Source: Desarmillaria ectypa
Lineage: Eukaryota > Basidiomycota > Agaricomycetes > Agaricales > Physalacriaceae
Assembly (NCBI GenBank): GCA_030407005.1
Contig: JAUDYN010000003.1
Location: forward strand, 2,046,001 to 2,110,000
Direction: 5' to 3'
Length of the DNA: 64,000 bases
Shown: positions 26,149 through 36,468 of the stretch, piece after piece
Layout: each line of letters starts with the position of its first letter
Position numbering within the stretch: position 1 is the first letter of the stretch
Notes under the pieces: model-generated
The model's database searches: none
The model's input: the letters and a program-made list of their open reading frames with translations, nothing else
What the model was told of the DNA's origin: nothing
Translations under genes and position numbers: made by a program

Positions 26149-27399
26149 CTACGGGAGTGCACCGGTTGTCCAGCTCTCGCTCGCCGCTCTACGTTTAGGA
26201 GTAGGACGTCTCCCGTAGCCAAGGGAGGCTTGTGCCTGCGCATTGGCCTCTGTACGTTCAATACTCCGGGTGGACTCCGGCATCGCAATTGCGGTGGAGT
26301 CAACACTGCTTGAACTACTGGTGCTACCGCCTTCAGACTGCGGTAGCGCTCTGATATAAATCTTAGCGCCTGTAGGAGGGGTGGCGAAATAGGGATACTG
26401 ATAGGGTTGGGTACGCGGTGCTGGTGTGGGATTCGATGGTTTCCGTGTTGTTTTAAAAGAAAAATATGAAGTTGCCGTTGGCGATGAGCTCGCAGACGAA
26501 GTGGGTGAAGACACTACGCGCGAGCCTGAGAAACGACGAAATGGAGGGCGTGCAGCCGATTCGGATGGTGGAGGGGAATTAATAATGTTTGATGTAGTTT
26601 GTTGTCTACAACGCTGCCATGAAGTAGACAAGCTAGACGCTCCGGCAGGTTTAGGACGTTCGATTGAATCTATAACGTTGAGTTAAGAGAATTATTGAGC
26701 AAAGGCAGGTGGGTGGACCTACCAAGTGAAGTTCTTTCTTCATTCGGTCGTTTCTTGCTTCCCAAAGGATTCCTCATCTTTGGCAAGCGAGGCGACAACA
26801 GGGACGATCGGCGAGTTGAAGAGTCAGACTCTGCTGAGCCGTCTCCGCTATCTGCAGCGCCAGAAGACAGCGCCAGAATAAGTTTAATAGGAACCTGGGG
26901 GGAAACGAGTGTCGATGAGGATGACCGAGGACTAGAGTCGCATTGAGATGGTAGATTCTCATCAGACTCATGCTTTACTTCCTCAGTAGGGACCGAAAAC
27001 CGTCTAGAGTTCCCGGACCTGATCTGAGAGTCCAAGAAAGAAACATGTCGGGTGGCAGTACTGTCTGGAGTGGACGGCTCCGAGATGAGGGCTGCTCGAC
27101 TGTGGGAACGAAGAATGGATGCTTGCCGACGTGAAGAGGAAGATGGCAGAGAAGGGGGTGCTGAACGTCGGCGAGCTTTACGCGATGTCACTTTCATTAA
27201 TTCGGGGACGGTAGGCTTTGCATTGGGCACAAGCCATATAAACCACATAGCAGCTACGCTCTATGTCCGAGTCAGAAGCTGATTGACTTTGACAAAGGAG
27301 CTAGCTACATACCACACCGAGGCCAATAGAGCTGAGTGCGCCCGCGATGAAAGTAACGAAAAGGGACCGGGAAGGTGGTGAGGTAGTCATAATAGGCAT
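26149..27399 (-). CDS. Orphan N-terminally anchored membrane protein (member A of a small family)
   Basis: Three exons. It starts MPIMTTSPPSRSLFVTFIAG, has hydrophobic sequence ALSSIGLGV interrupted by a phase-0 intron, then SVAAMWFIWLVPNAKP, giving one transmembrane helix. The remainder (about 370 residues) is presumably cytosolic. It is basic next to the membrane (KVTSRKARRR), very Ser/Pro rich and low complexity, with RRSSLLSPRLPKMRNPLGSK and a C-terminal block APRTQPYQYPYFATPP near the end. The same N-terminal organisation, intron position and PRTQPY..PYF block occur in the gene at 53,508-54,530. No enzymatic motif is present. Function unknown; the disordered tail suggests a scaffold or signalling role. 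Confidence 0.8.
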
Positions 27400-27851
27400 G
27401 TCGTTGTCGTTTCGTTCGAATAGATAAATGAATCAAGAGACTAGGATAAGAAAACAAGAAAAGAATCAAGCATTATCTCTCCGGAGTCCGGGATGTCAAA
27501 GACAGGTCGGACGTCGTCGTGATCGAAGGAAGGAAAGAGGGCCTTGACCAAGTAAAGGAACAGTCAGTATATAAAAAGTCAGGCAATGGCACGATTTGTA
27601 GTGGGACGACGATGCATGGACGTTCGAAGGAGCATCGAGAACGCTGGACCATTCAATTTGTATTCTCACGGACAATCCTCAATTGGACATTCCAGATGAG
27701 ACCACTTTTTTTTGTTCACGTCACCCTTCTGACTCATCTTTTCCCGTGCCGTCACTGACATGTGAGTACGCGTCGCGTTAATTTCAATTCAATTACTTTT
27801 ACAAATTCATTTGGGATTATACACACTACTTAGACAGCAAGCTTGGATGGG
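27400..27851. other. Intergenic, 452 bases, promoter of orphan membrane protein
   Basis: Spacer between the start of the minus-strand orphan membrane gene and the stop of the minus-strand intradiol-like gene. A TATA-like TATATAAAAAG at about 27,566 reads on the plus strand, where no gene follows. No supported gene is present. Confidence 0.5.
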
Positions 27852-28989
27852 TTAACCCCGACAGCTAGACTCAGTCAGCAATTCAAATCTTAGGAGTAAC
27901 AGAGCGGAAAGCGTACTGATTGTTCCAATAATGCCTGTGGATTGATAATCTTAATCAGCGGGCGGAACGACACCGTGACGAGTACCAAAGTATTCACCTT
28001 CTGGCCAGTCATCGTGGATGGACAGTACGCTAGAAAAGGACTATTAGGGTGCATTTCTAGTAACGCCTTTGCGGGTGGTACACACCTGATAATAGCATTG
28101 CTTTCATTGCTGTTAGCCGTGACATAGTCCGGGTCACCAGCGTCCATAATGCGAGTATTGGTGTTCTGGTTGTAAGGAGTCGACATGGCGATGATGTTAG
28201 TCCAAGGGTCAGTGAAAAACAATTCCCCAGTGTGGACAATGGGCGAAGAGATATCCGAAGTCCTGTGGACGGCAATATTCATATGATTGGCACTGTCTGA
28301 TGTATATCCGGGGAAAATAGTCTACACGACGAGTACATGAGCACTAGCATGATCACAGCCTTGAGGGGCGCACCTGGAATTCAGCAACGCCGTTCGATGC
28401 CGTAGTGAAAGCCCCACGAAGGAAATTGCCGTATTCTCCCTGGGCATTAGCTGCAATTTCAAACGCCGGTCAGTCTGGATCGGGCGCGCTCGAGCGAGCC
28501 AGCTCACGAGACCAGAGTTCAACCATTGCGTTAGAGAAGGGCTTGCAAGTAGTCACATCCATAATAGTGATATCGAGCGTGAATGCGACACCACTACCAA
28601 TCGTGGTCAGCGAAGCCATTTATTTCTTAGGAATAGACAAGAGACATACACTTGTCCATCAGTAATGTCCTGACGCATGGGCTGAATAGTTATGTTAGCA
28701 CCTGTGTTTCGAAGGGGGAACAAGAACGTCATACAGGGTTGGCGACGTACTCAGCTGGAATTCACTAGTCAGCGCGCTTGGGTTGGTACATGAAGGATGC
28801 TTACTTCGGGCAATATCGGGGGACAAGACACAAGCCTGCTAGAAAAATTATAAGCAGAAGCTTCCTGTACGGCACGGGATTACAAACGTTAGACGTAGCG
28901 CTCGACCTTGATGTTGGTAGCGCTACACACTGACCGATAAGAAGACCGGCAGAGAGAACAGCGAGGGAGATGAAAGGTGTGTACTGCAT
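27852..28989 (-). CDS. Secreted intradiol ring-cleavage dioxygenase-like protein
   Basis: The N-terminus MQYTPFISLAVLSAGLLI is a signal peptide. After two small exons comes the intradiol core: EYVANPMRQDITDGQ, VAFTLDITIMDVTTCKPFSN, AMVELWSPNAQGEYGNFLRG (joined over a GTGAGC...TTGCAG intron), TIFPGYTSDSANHMNIAVH, HTGELFFTDPWTNIIAMSTP, YNQNTNTRIMDAGDPDYVTA and SVLSIHDDWPEG. These match the fungal secreted family related to protocatechuate 3,4-dioxygenase beta chains. Of the Tyr-Tyr-His-His iron ligands, both tyrosines and the first histidine have plausible counterparts, but the HxH motif reads HMN, so the last ligand is Asn. The final exon encodes a hydrophobic tail (IIGTISTLSALLLL) rather than the usual GYITIGV end. 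It may be non-catalytic or substrate-binding. Confidence 0.85.
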
Positions 28990-31246
28990 GTTTTCGTGAC
29001 TCGAGGACTTTTTGTTCAAAGGTGGGACTTGAGCTTGAGAGCTTGAGCTGGGGAGTGATTCAATAAAGCGAGTATCTTTTATACTCTTCCGGGGCCAATA
29101 AATCAGCCCCACAGCGCCAGCAAGACTGTGACAAGACCATATTAATTGCGGCATCGAAGTCGGTAATCACGGCAGAAAAAGAGATAGCTGTAAAACTGTA
29201 TTACCACTGGAACTCCAAGACTTTGCTCAGTCATTGGCAACTTCGCTGCATATGCCCCAGCCTTCAACATCAACAATCCGAAGATATCTTGAGATGCGGC
29301 CGTAAATTATCCATCACGACCCCGTGAGCCTACAGATGTAGACTTGCGGCACTTCTGCCGAATTAGCGTGTCGGTTGACCTACCTTAATAAGAAAGATTG
29401 TCATTCCTTCGTGTACATCGCGTTTCCTGTAGAGGTTCATGAAGCGTGTTGGCATGTTGTGTTAGGCGAAATCCACGGTAAAATGACAGCAAGCATCTTT
29501 TTCAGAGTTCGGCCCTGGGCGTCAGAAGGCACGTCGCGATCGACCCAGCACACAGTCGCAAAATCGAAGTACAGATCAGGCACCACTGAATGTTTACGTC
29601 GTTCACGACTCGTTCCGTTACAGATGTCGTGCAAAAAGGGAAATTTTTCATCTTCCCTAGACGTTAGAGGGCGCTCGGCAGAGGCAAATGGCCACATCAT
29701 CGTTCTCTCTCATACCCACCTGGCCTCAACTATATCCCATTGAATGTATACCTCTTCTACATAACTGGCGACGCTGCCGTCAACGAAGATGGAGAGCATC
29801 CCTTCACCCTCGTGTTTCCGCCTTGACGGCATAGACCGCCTTCTCCTAGAGGTGGAGCTCCGCTAGTGAGCCTTGGCGATCCGGTCGCTAGAGTACTAAT
29901 ACAGTACCACCGTATGGCTCTCGTCCTATCGTGACTAACAGTCAGTCCAAGTGGACGCACTTGAACAAGTCAGATTGTACACCAGAAGCACAGCGTGCAG
30001 AAAGCTAGCCGTAGGTCAGGGAGCCAGAATACCAAAATTGTCGTAGTAACGTACGACCTGAAAGGCCCCTCCGGTGTTTTCCCCATCACGATGGCATTAG
30101 CAGGCCACCGATTGTAATTCTTACGGTCTAGGACGGATATCGATGGCGTCCTTGTGAAGATTCTGCCATCTGAGGAAACCTAATGAGCATAGGAATATTT
30201 GCGGCAAGTTGCTCCTCGTCCAGATCGCTAACCACCTCGTTCGCGAGCCACCTCTTTTTTTGTTCTAGGAATGTCACTTGGTCTAAGAATAAGAGTCCTG
30301 AGAACCAAAAGACTACTTGCAGCATCGTATTGTCATCAGCTGAACTGTCCAACAACCCAGATTTAACTATCATCAAGAAGAGAGAGAGCCCAGGTAGTAG
30401 GTACGCATGCATATTCGTGAGTAAATGAAAACTTCTGGTCAATCATGTCGCCTTTCATATGAATCTGTAAGTTCCTACCACTTCACGAGCAAGCACACGA
30501 GAGATAAGGATAAATTTATACTCACAGTCTTGGGAGACGTGAGCCATCATTGTTCGGGAGGACCGGTCATGATGTATGATGATCAAGTGGCTCGCTAGCA
30601 CATGTATTACCATTGCCCCACAGTGCGGCGATAGCGATTCTTTAAGCTCTGATTTTTCCGCCTTGGACGGGGAAGTGAGTGTCATGAAAAGGGACCTACT
30701 TCGTGAGACATCGTCTCTAAGTATCGGTTGCAGGAAAGACTCGTGTCAAAATATCTCCGTCTCGAGAGGCTCGATCTCGGATCACTTCTTGCAGTCTCAA
30801 TAACATTGAAAGACATGTGATACAAGATGCGTTCAAATTTGACGGGGCATCAGTAGACCTTCAAAACGACCTAGGAGGACAAAAGGAACAGCTGGCGGAC
30901 CGTAATGGCAGCTCTGTTGAGGATTCAGCCAAATACTGCACAACAACCGCTTTTTTCTCGCTCTGATGGGCGTCACGGTGGCATGCTTTCAGCTTTCTTT
31001 TTCATCCGAAGATTTTCCAATAAAAATAATGGGTGGCTTGGCTTTGAGAAGATAACATTCACCACATGTCTAGTAATCAATGTGGAAGTTCGGCTCAGCT
31101 CATTGGGGCTGGCAAAGACTAGCCCTGGTGGGAAACCACTGATGATCTGGCACAAGGTGGTGGTTGGATGGTCCGGCGTGTTCTTATAGAAGGACAACAA
31201 TTAGCAGTATAGAAGGTACTATGGTATAATGGAGTAAAAGCCTCAC
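28990..31246. other. 2.26 kb with no intact gene recognised
   Basis: Upstream of the intradiol-like gene there is a TATA-like TATACTC on its strand near 29,075, consistent with its promoter. The remainder holds only short open frames. The minus strand between about 29,437 and 30,442 has coding-like pieces listed separately. The 30,455-31,200 part has open frames on both strands without recognisable motifs. Confidence 0.5.
29437..30442 (-). pseudogene. Coding-like fragments of an unclassified gene, probably degraded
   Basis: Several minus-strand pieces look coding and can be partly chained. They include LLFLDQVTFLEQKKRWLANE, EEQLAANIPMLIRF, a WQNLHKDAID segment, NYNRWPANAIVMGKTPEGPF, a YYDNFGILAP segment in another frame, and MLSIFVDGSVASYVEEVYIQ. 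The last is followed by WDIVEAR, joined by a clean intron (GTGGGT...GTCTAG) to EDEKFPFLHDICNG and SVVPDLYFDFATVCWVDRDV. Frame is lost more than once around 29,850-30,120 and no start is evident. I do not recognise the family. A degraded gene is more likely than a live one. Confidence 0.3.
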
Positions 31247-32399
31247 TTAGGCCTCGACCTTACCCTCGGTGCCAACCTTCTCCCAGAACTTCTCTGCCTT
31301 ATCCCTTTTGGTAATGATGCCAACGATGTCGAAAGGATCGAAAACAGTCAAAAGGAAATGTCTCTTATCCTCGTATCCTGGGCCTTCAATCTCTGTAACT
31401 CCGTCTTGTGCGAGGTATATCTTGTTGTTATCGGGTAGGAAATATGAAGGATGGAATGTGTTTAGAAGCACTGTATTCAAGAACATGAACATTGCTTCGA
31501 ACACCCAGAAGTAAAACTCGCGCTTTAGCAGCGGACTAATGTGGAGGATGTCGGAATAAGCGTTTAAGCTGGCGGCTTCAAAGTACTCCACGGTACGATA
31601 GATGGTACGGACCGTGATGAGCGTGCAGCTGATGTAAAGGACGATGAGAACCGTGCGCAGGTTATTTGGAAGTGTTCCCGTCTTGTAGCATCTGTAGTGA
31701 TATCGTGCGGTGATAGCGACGAAACTACACATGGACGCAATCTGGAGCAACAGTGCGACCTTCAGTAGGTTCTTTCCCAAATTAATCTCGCTTTGAGAAA
31801 GAGATGAATTGGCGACGCGCGGGGCACCAGTTCCGGTAAGCGCTCCAATAATGAGGTCGATGCCAACAAAGGTAGACACGACACGCCCAGGATGAAGCGG
31901 GGAGTTGTACGGGACGTAGTACAAGATCCTTCCCAAAAGAAAGTAATTGGCACCCTCATACACAGGGCTAAAAAAATATAGGAATCAGAAATAAGGCGCC
32001 GGCGAAGCTGCTGAAATCAACATACGGGGCAACTAGAAATAGGACAGTACTAGCAATAAAAATGCCAAGGTTGTCATAGTTGTAGGCTCCTATCTCCCGA
32101 GTCACGAATGCCCCTACAAAGAGAGTCGCAGCCCAAGGAAGTAGGCCACCAACTTTCCAGCAACGATACTTACTAAATGGACCCTATGAGAGCAGAACAG
32201 TCGGACAAAAAGTACAGCTCACAAGCACTGATAGGCGTGAACTATTCCAGAGATACCGAATAGTACTGCAAATGCGATTGGGGCACCGTTATTAGGCGCG
32301 TAGTACCAGTAACTACCCTCCACTAAGAGAGGTCAGAACACTTCAAGAATAACAGAAATTCGTACCGTAGCCGTCGGGTAATGTACTGTTGTCAGACAT
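31247..32399 (-). CDS. RTA1-family seven-transmembrane protein (lipid-translocating exporter-like)
   Basis: Starts MSDNSTLPDGYGGYWYYAPN, the usual short extracellular lead of RTA1-like proteins, followed by about seven hydrophobic helices: IAFAVLFGISGIVHAYQ, LLPWAATLFVGAFVTREIG, NLGIFIASTVLFLVAPP, VSTFVGIDLIIGALTGTG, NLLKVALLLQIASMCSFVAI, LRTVLIVLYISCTLITVRTI and EFYFWVFEAMFMFLNTVLLN. The family signatures YRTVEYFEA and the PPVYEGANYFLLGR segment are present. The C-terminal tail is cytosolic and charged, ending KFWEKVGTEGKVEA. At least three introns lie in the 5' third. The family includes Rta1p and Rsb1p, associated with sterol-drug resistance and sphingoid-base export. The substrate here cannot be read from sequence. 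Confidence 0.92.
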
Positions 32400-33044
32400 G
32401 CTTGATAGTAAAGAAGGGAGATGAGGCGGAGAGCTAGATATTGCGGTGCTTAGCTGCTGCCAGTGTGTTTTAACCTTGTGAAGAAGCTGTGGAGCTGTAT
32501 GTAAAGATATAGAAATGGAGTAAGGTCAGATGTTTATCAGGGTCCTGGAAAGCATGAATTCACTCACTCACTCCTGTTGCTGCACCACCGCGATCGAGGA
32601 GTTGATTTGAGTGCTTTCTTTGACACTATACACGACGTTTATAGCACGGCCTTTCGTAGTTAATGCCAGGGTGGTTGGAAGGTTGTGGAAAAAGCATGGA
32701 GGTAGTTATCTGCAACAATCTAAGGACTGCACTGCCTTGTGTGAGCTAAGACAGGCGGCGGGGAAGGAAGAAAAAAAAGCCTATGTAGAATCTGGTACCA
32801 CGAGGCCGCTGTAATATGCCGCTAAAAGGCTAGTCCCTTGTTTCCTTTAAGCAAGAGACTCGGACCTTGAGGTGGCTGTGCCAGATATCCGGTCCGGATT
32901 GCTCAGATCTATATCATGTGACCGTCGCGTAGACTCGTGAGTTCTGTTGAGTCACTCACCACCAGGACCTCACTCTCTTTGTATTGCATATTTTGTTCTA
33001 CGACGCGCTAGAATTTTGCTCGGCCATTCTTCTGTCTCAAGGGG
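32400..33044. promoter_or_regulatory. Divergent intergenic region of RTA1-like gene and EXO5
   Basis: The 645 bases between two divergent ATGs should hold both promoters. A short open frame inside it (about 32,611-32,814) has no supporting motif. No other structure is apparent. Confidence 0.45.
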
Positions 33045-35070
33045 ATGCCTTTATGCTCGGATAGTAGCGACTTCTCAGACGGTGGCTTCGGTACTTTGAC
33101 CGAGGCGGACTACGCGCGAATCGACGCCGCCAGCAACATCGCTTCATCCAGCGGAACGACACCAAAGGGAAGGCCCAAGGTAGAAATTGTGATTGAGGAT
33201 AATGATGCTCTCCCTGAAGACCCAGTGGGTACGCGTAGCATGTATGAACGATTTCGTCCCTACCAAAGACTATCAGTCTCCGATCTCGTTGGCCCAGCCT
33301 GGTAAATTTTTGGTTACGACACAAGGAAACGCGCTTACGGAAATCCAAGGTGTGAACTACAATTTGAATACGGCTTGTTGCAAAAGCGCTGGAAGCGTCT
33401 GGAGCACAGGCCGGCGTCATTCGTCTCTCGGAATGGGAAATACATGTCCGTCAACAAAGATGTAGCTGCTGTCAATAACAAAGTACAGAAGAGGGGAACG
33501 GTGAACTTTTATTATCTGTTCTGTTGATGTTCCATACTTACTGTTGCATAGTTTGTACACAGAAAATTAGAGCGAGAGCTGAAACCGAAGGAAATGCCTG
33601 TCCAAGTCACTACTGACGAAGAACGTTGGGGATTACGGTACGTTCGGCCTTCTTCGAAATATCATGGCAACTTACGTGCTTGATAGTATTGTCAATATGT
33701 TGTCATCGATACACACTCTGCTCACTCAAGGATGTACAGTACGTACATCATGGTTGGAGTTACTACGATTTTAACCTCAGACATGAAGCGGGAAATGCCT
33801 GTCTTTGGTTTTGTTCAAGGACACATTGTTACCGGGGTAATAGTAAGTCAGCCATTCCCAGGCGCCTACTACTTCAGTAATTTCGTTATAGGATGAACTA
33901 ATCAGGGAATTTTCTGGGTCTCCAGACAGTCCAAAACGTCTTCGAAGTCTAATGTCGACCCCGCGCAAATGCAAGAAGCGATGTCAAGTATCCAAGCCAA
34001 GCGAAGGGCAGAGTCTCATAACAAGTTTTGCCTCTACATCTGGTTACAACTTCATTGATTTAACCGCCGACGAGGAGACAAAAACAGAGGACCCAGCAAC
34101 TCCCCGCTGCTATCAGCACACCCTACGTTTGATAGACACCAAGACTCGTCGCAGTAACTCTTTGCCCTCAGACGAGGATGCACTCGCTTCACGTCTACAA
34201 CTCATGCTATACCATCGACTATTATCCTCGCTGATATCATCTGGAACCCCCTTTGACTTCACAAGACTCTGGGACCAGACGAACGTCGATCCAGCGCTGC
34301 CGTTTTCTGAAAGATTCCTCACTCAAACAGGAAGCTTACCGGGGACTCCCCACCCCGCATTTACTTGTCTGGATGATCTGACTATTCTGTGGAGGAACAC
34401 CATTTTGGAATTAGATATCCCCAGCATTGATCCGTGCCTTCAGTTAATCTATCGTCACCAGCACCCATTGAAACCCAAAGAAGATATCACGGTCATAAGC
34501 CCTCCGCTGGATCCCAGTACTTCCCAGTCCTTGTCTAGCCCGTTTAAAAAAACCTTTGATTTTTTTGATATTGACACGGAGGAAGAATCTGTTGAGCTGT
34601 TGTTGACGCTCCAGGAATCATGGTTAATGCAGCTTAAAAACGTGTCCGGGAAGGGTGGTTCTAACGGTGCGGTCCCTTTGAGGTCTGCCCAATATGGCTT
34701 TAAACAATTTCCTGAAAACAGATATAGTACCTCCATCGCTTGAAGCATCAGCATCAGCATCAACATCCAAGGTCGTTGATCCCTCCGAGATCATTGATAC
34801 CAAGGAATTCAATCTCGACGACGACCTCTTGAACAGTTATCTTACCAATGTGCTAGATTGGTGGATGGGTCGTAGACGTCCAATAGGAGTCAGTGTGACA
34901 CAGACTCGGCGGTGCAAGTAAGTTGTTTTATATTCGCCGCTGTCTAGAACTTAAAGGAGAACAGTTCATGTGAATATATGTCCGATTGCGAGTGGAGGGC
35001 AGAAAAGGCGTCGGAGATCAAGGTCCAAACTGCTGAGCGTCGCGCCAAGTCAGTGTCGCCACTGCCATGA
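33045..35070 (+). CDS. EXO5: Exonuclease V (EXO5/DEM1), Fe-S cluster nuclease
   Basis: PD-(D/E)XK single-strand exonuclease acting in mitochondrial or nuclear DNA maintenance. The start MPLCSDSSDFSDGGFGTL leads to a disordered acidic region and RFRPYQRLSVSDLVGPAW. That is joined by an intron to a cysteine-containing exon (CELQYEYGLLQKRWK), the first iron-sulfur ligand. Next come VTTDEERWGLR, EMPVFGFVQGHIVTGVIDEL and the family core DTKTRRSNSLPSDEDALASR with LQLMLYHRLL. A 55-base intron (34667-34721) restores frame to IIDTKEFNLDDDLLNSYLTN. The C-terminal ligands lie in RRCNSCEYMSDCEW, three cysteines spaced C-x2-C-x5-C, split by a GTAAGT intron. The four expected cysteines are therefore all present. 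Targeting is unclear: no obvious mitochondrial presequence is seen. Confidence 0.93.
34745..34762 (+). repeat. Three GCATCA units inside EXO5
   Basis: Three perfect tandem GCATCA hexamers encode an Ala-Ser repeat in the variable linker of EXO5 just downstream of an intron. It is a likely length-polymorphic coding repeat. Confidence 0.8.
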
Positions 35071-35349
35071 ATAAATTACCTGCATAGCGTATCGCCTTAG
35101 CTGTACATGTAGCTGTGTCGTCTATATACGTATAATTTATTATTCACGGATCAGTTCCTGCTCTGGATCGTCATAGGGACACCCTGAACTACCGCTGATT
35201 TCCCTTGAAGAACGGTCTCCACTTGGTATCCAACTGAGGACTTACGGCGCGCAGCACAACCATCTTACCTCAAGTTCTTGCACTTCCGCCCAGCGATCCT
35301 GCTTTTGTCGTACCTCTTTCCTTCCTTCTTGCTTAAACATTTTGACTAC

Positions 35350-36346
35350 ATGGATTCCGACTGGCAGGACTACTTGCATTGGTCGCTCAAAGGATCCCAC
35401 GTCCTGTTCTCCGGAATATATCTCGACTCGCTCGTGAATTTTCTGGTGGGTTCGGTTTTGACTGTTGTTGTGTGCTTGACAGAGAGGTGGGTGGACGGGC
35501 CAATCCTTGACATTTCCTGTTATCTTATTTTTCTACTTTTAGGCTGGTCACCTTTGCTTCAAATAACGGATGGTGTCCCGCCTGGGCTGGGAATATACGA
35601 TGGAGACATGCGTTTTGGAAGGCATTATTACACGGCATTGCGACGCTTCTTCGCCTGTGAGTCTGATTCTCTTGGTAGCTAATCACTCTGTTTCCTGACC
35701 ATTCCTATAGAGCATACATGCTGATTGCCATGTCGTTCCATGTTGGGTGAGCATAGGCTTCCAGTCGCGTTAAACGTGGTGAACTGACGTCTGTGCGTAA
35801 CCAGACTGATATTGGTGGCGGTGAGCAGGACTATTAGCGTCTAGGCGATATACTCATCTCTCGCGATATAGGTCGGTACGCTATCCATTGCGCAATTCTT
35901 TATCGAGTACCAAAATATCCCTAAGCATCTATCGCACGAAAAAGAGTAGGCTGCCATTCTATCAGTGCTCTATTTAGTGTTCAAAGTTTTCGTACAGTTC
36001 GTACTCGCTGGTGGGAGAGCCTCTGCTGTACAACGATGCCCACGTTTCCCCCACCCCCACTCATTCGCGTCCTCGTTCAAAATCAAAGCCCGACCATATA
36101 TTCATTCATCCCAACCAATCTAATCTCGCACGGGCAGATGCCGCTGCTTTTGAAATGGGTTTAGGCGGCAGCACAGAAAGGATGCGGGGAAGCATGTATA
36201 CCCAGGAGGCTGCCGCTTGGGAGGTGGGTAAAGGAAGGGAAGGCACTAGAGCACTGATGGGACAGCCTCGAACTCGAAGAGAGCCACAACGCCAATCTTC
36301 CTTCCACGTCGGCTCACCATCAGACTCGGAATCTGATAATTCCTGA
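35350..36346 (+). CDS. CTR-like (SLC31-type) membrane protein
   Basis: Exons chain to a protein of about 250 residues: MDSDWQDYLHWSLKGSHVLF, a first helix (LVNFLVGSVLTVVVCLTER), then RHAFWKALLHGIATLLR and a second helix AYMLIAMSFHVGLILVAVG. The sequence then leads into a third (TLSIAQFFIEYQNI) and a long hydrophilic tail after a final intron (GA|GTAGGC...GTACAG|T). The MLIAM segment matches the MxxxM motif of copper transporters. However, the N-terminus lacks the usual Met/His-rich metal-binding clusters and the third helix lacks a clear GxxxG. The tail is Pro/Ser rich and ends in an acidic, phosphorylatable HVGSPSDSESDNS. Copper transport is therefore a family-level guess; a vacuolar or regulatory member is possible. 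Confidence 0.7.
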
Positions 36347-36468
36347 CCATCTTTTCCGTAGCTGTTCTCACTTTTTGTTTGTCGTGTCAGTTTCATGTAT
36401 TCAATGGTCGATGCAATAATGTAATCTCCAGTCATCAGTACAGTACAATAGAATCCAAAAACAATGCC

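Noticed and set aside
30183..30428. Plus-strand open frame with hydrophobic and Ser-rich sequence
   Set aside because: The overlapping minus-strand frame looks more protein-like, and no plus-strand continuation could be found.
34694..34921. Separate small gene at the 3' end of EXO5
   Set aside because: A 55-base intron at 34667-34721 joins it in frame to EXO5, and it carries the expected C-terminal cysteine motif of that family.
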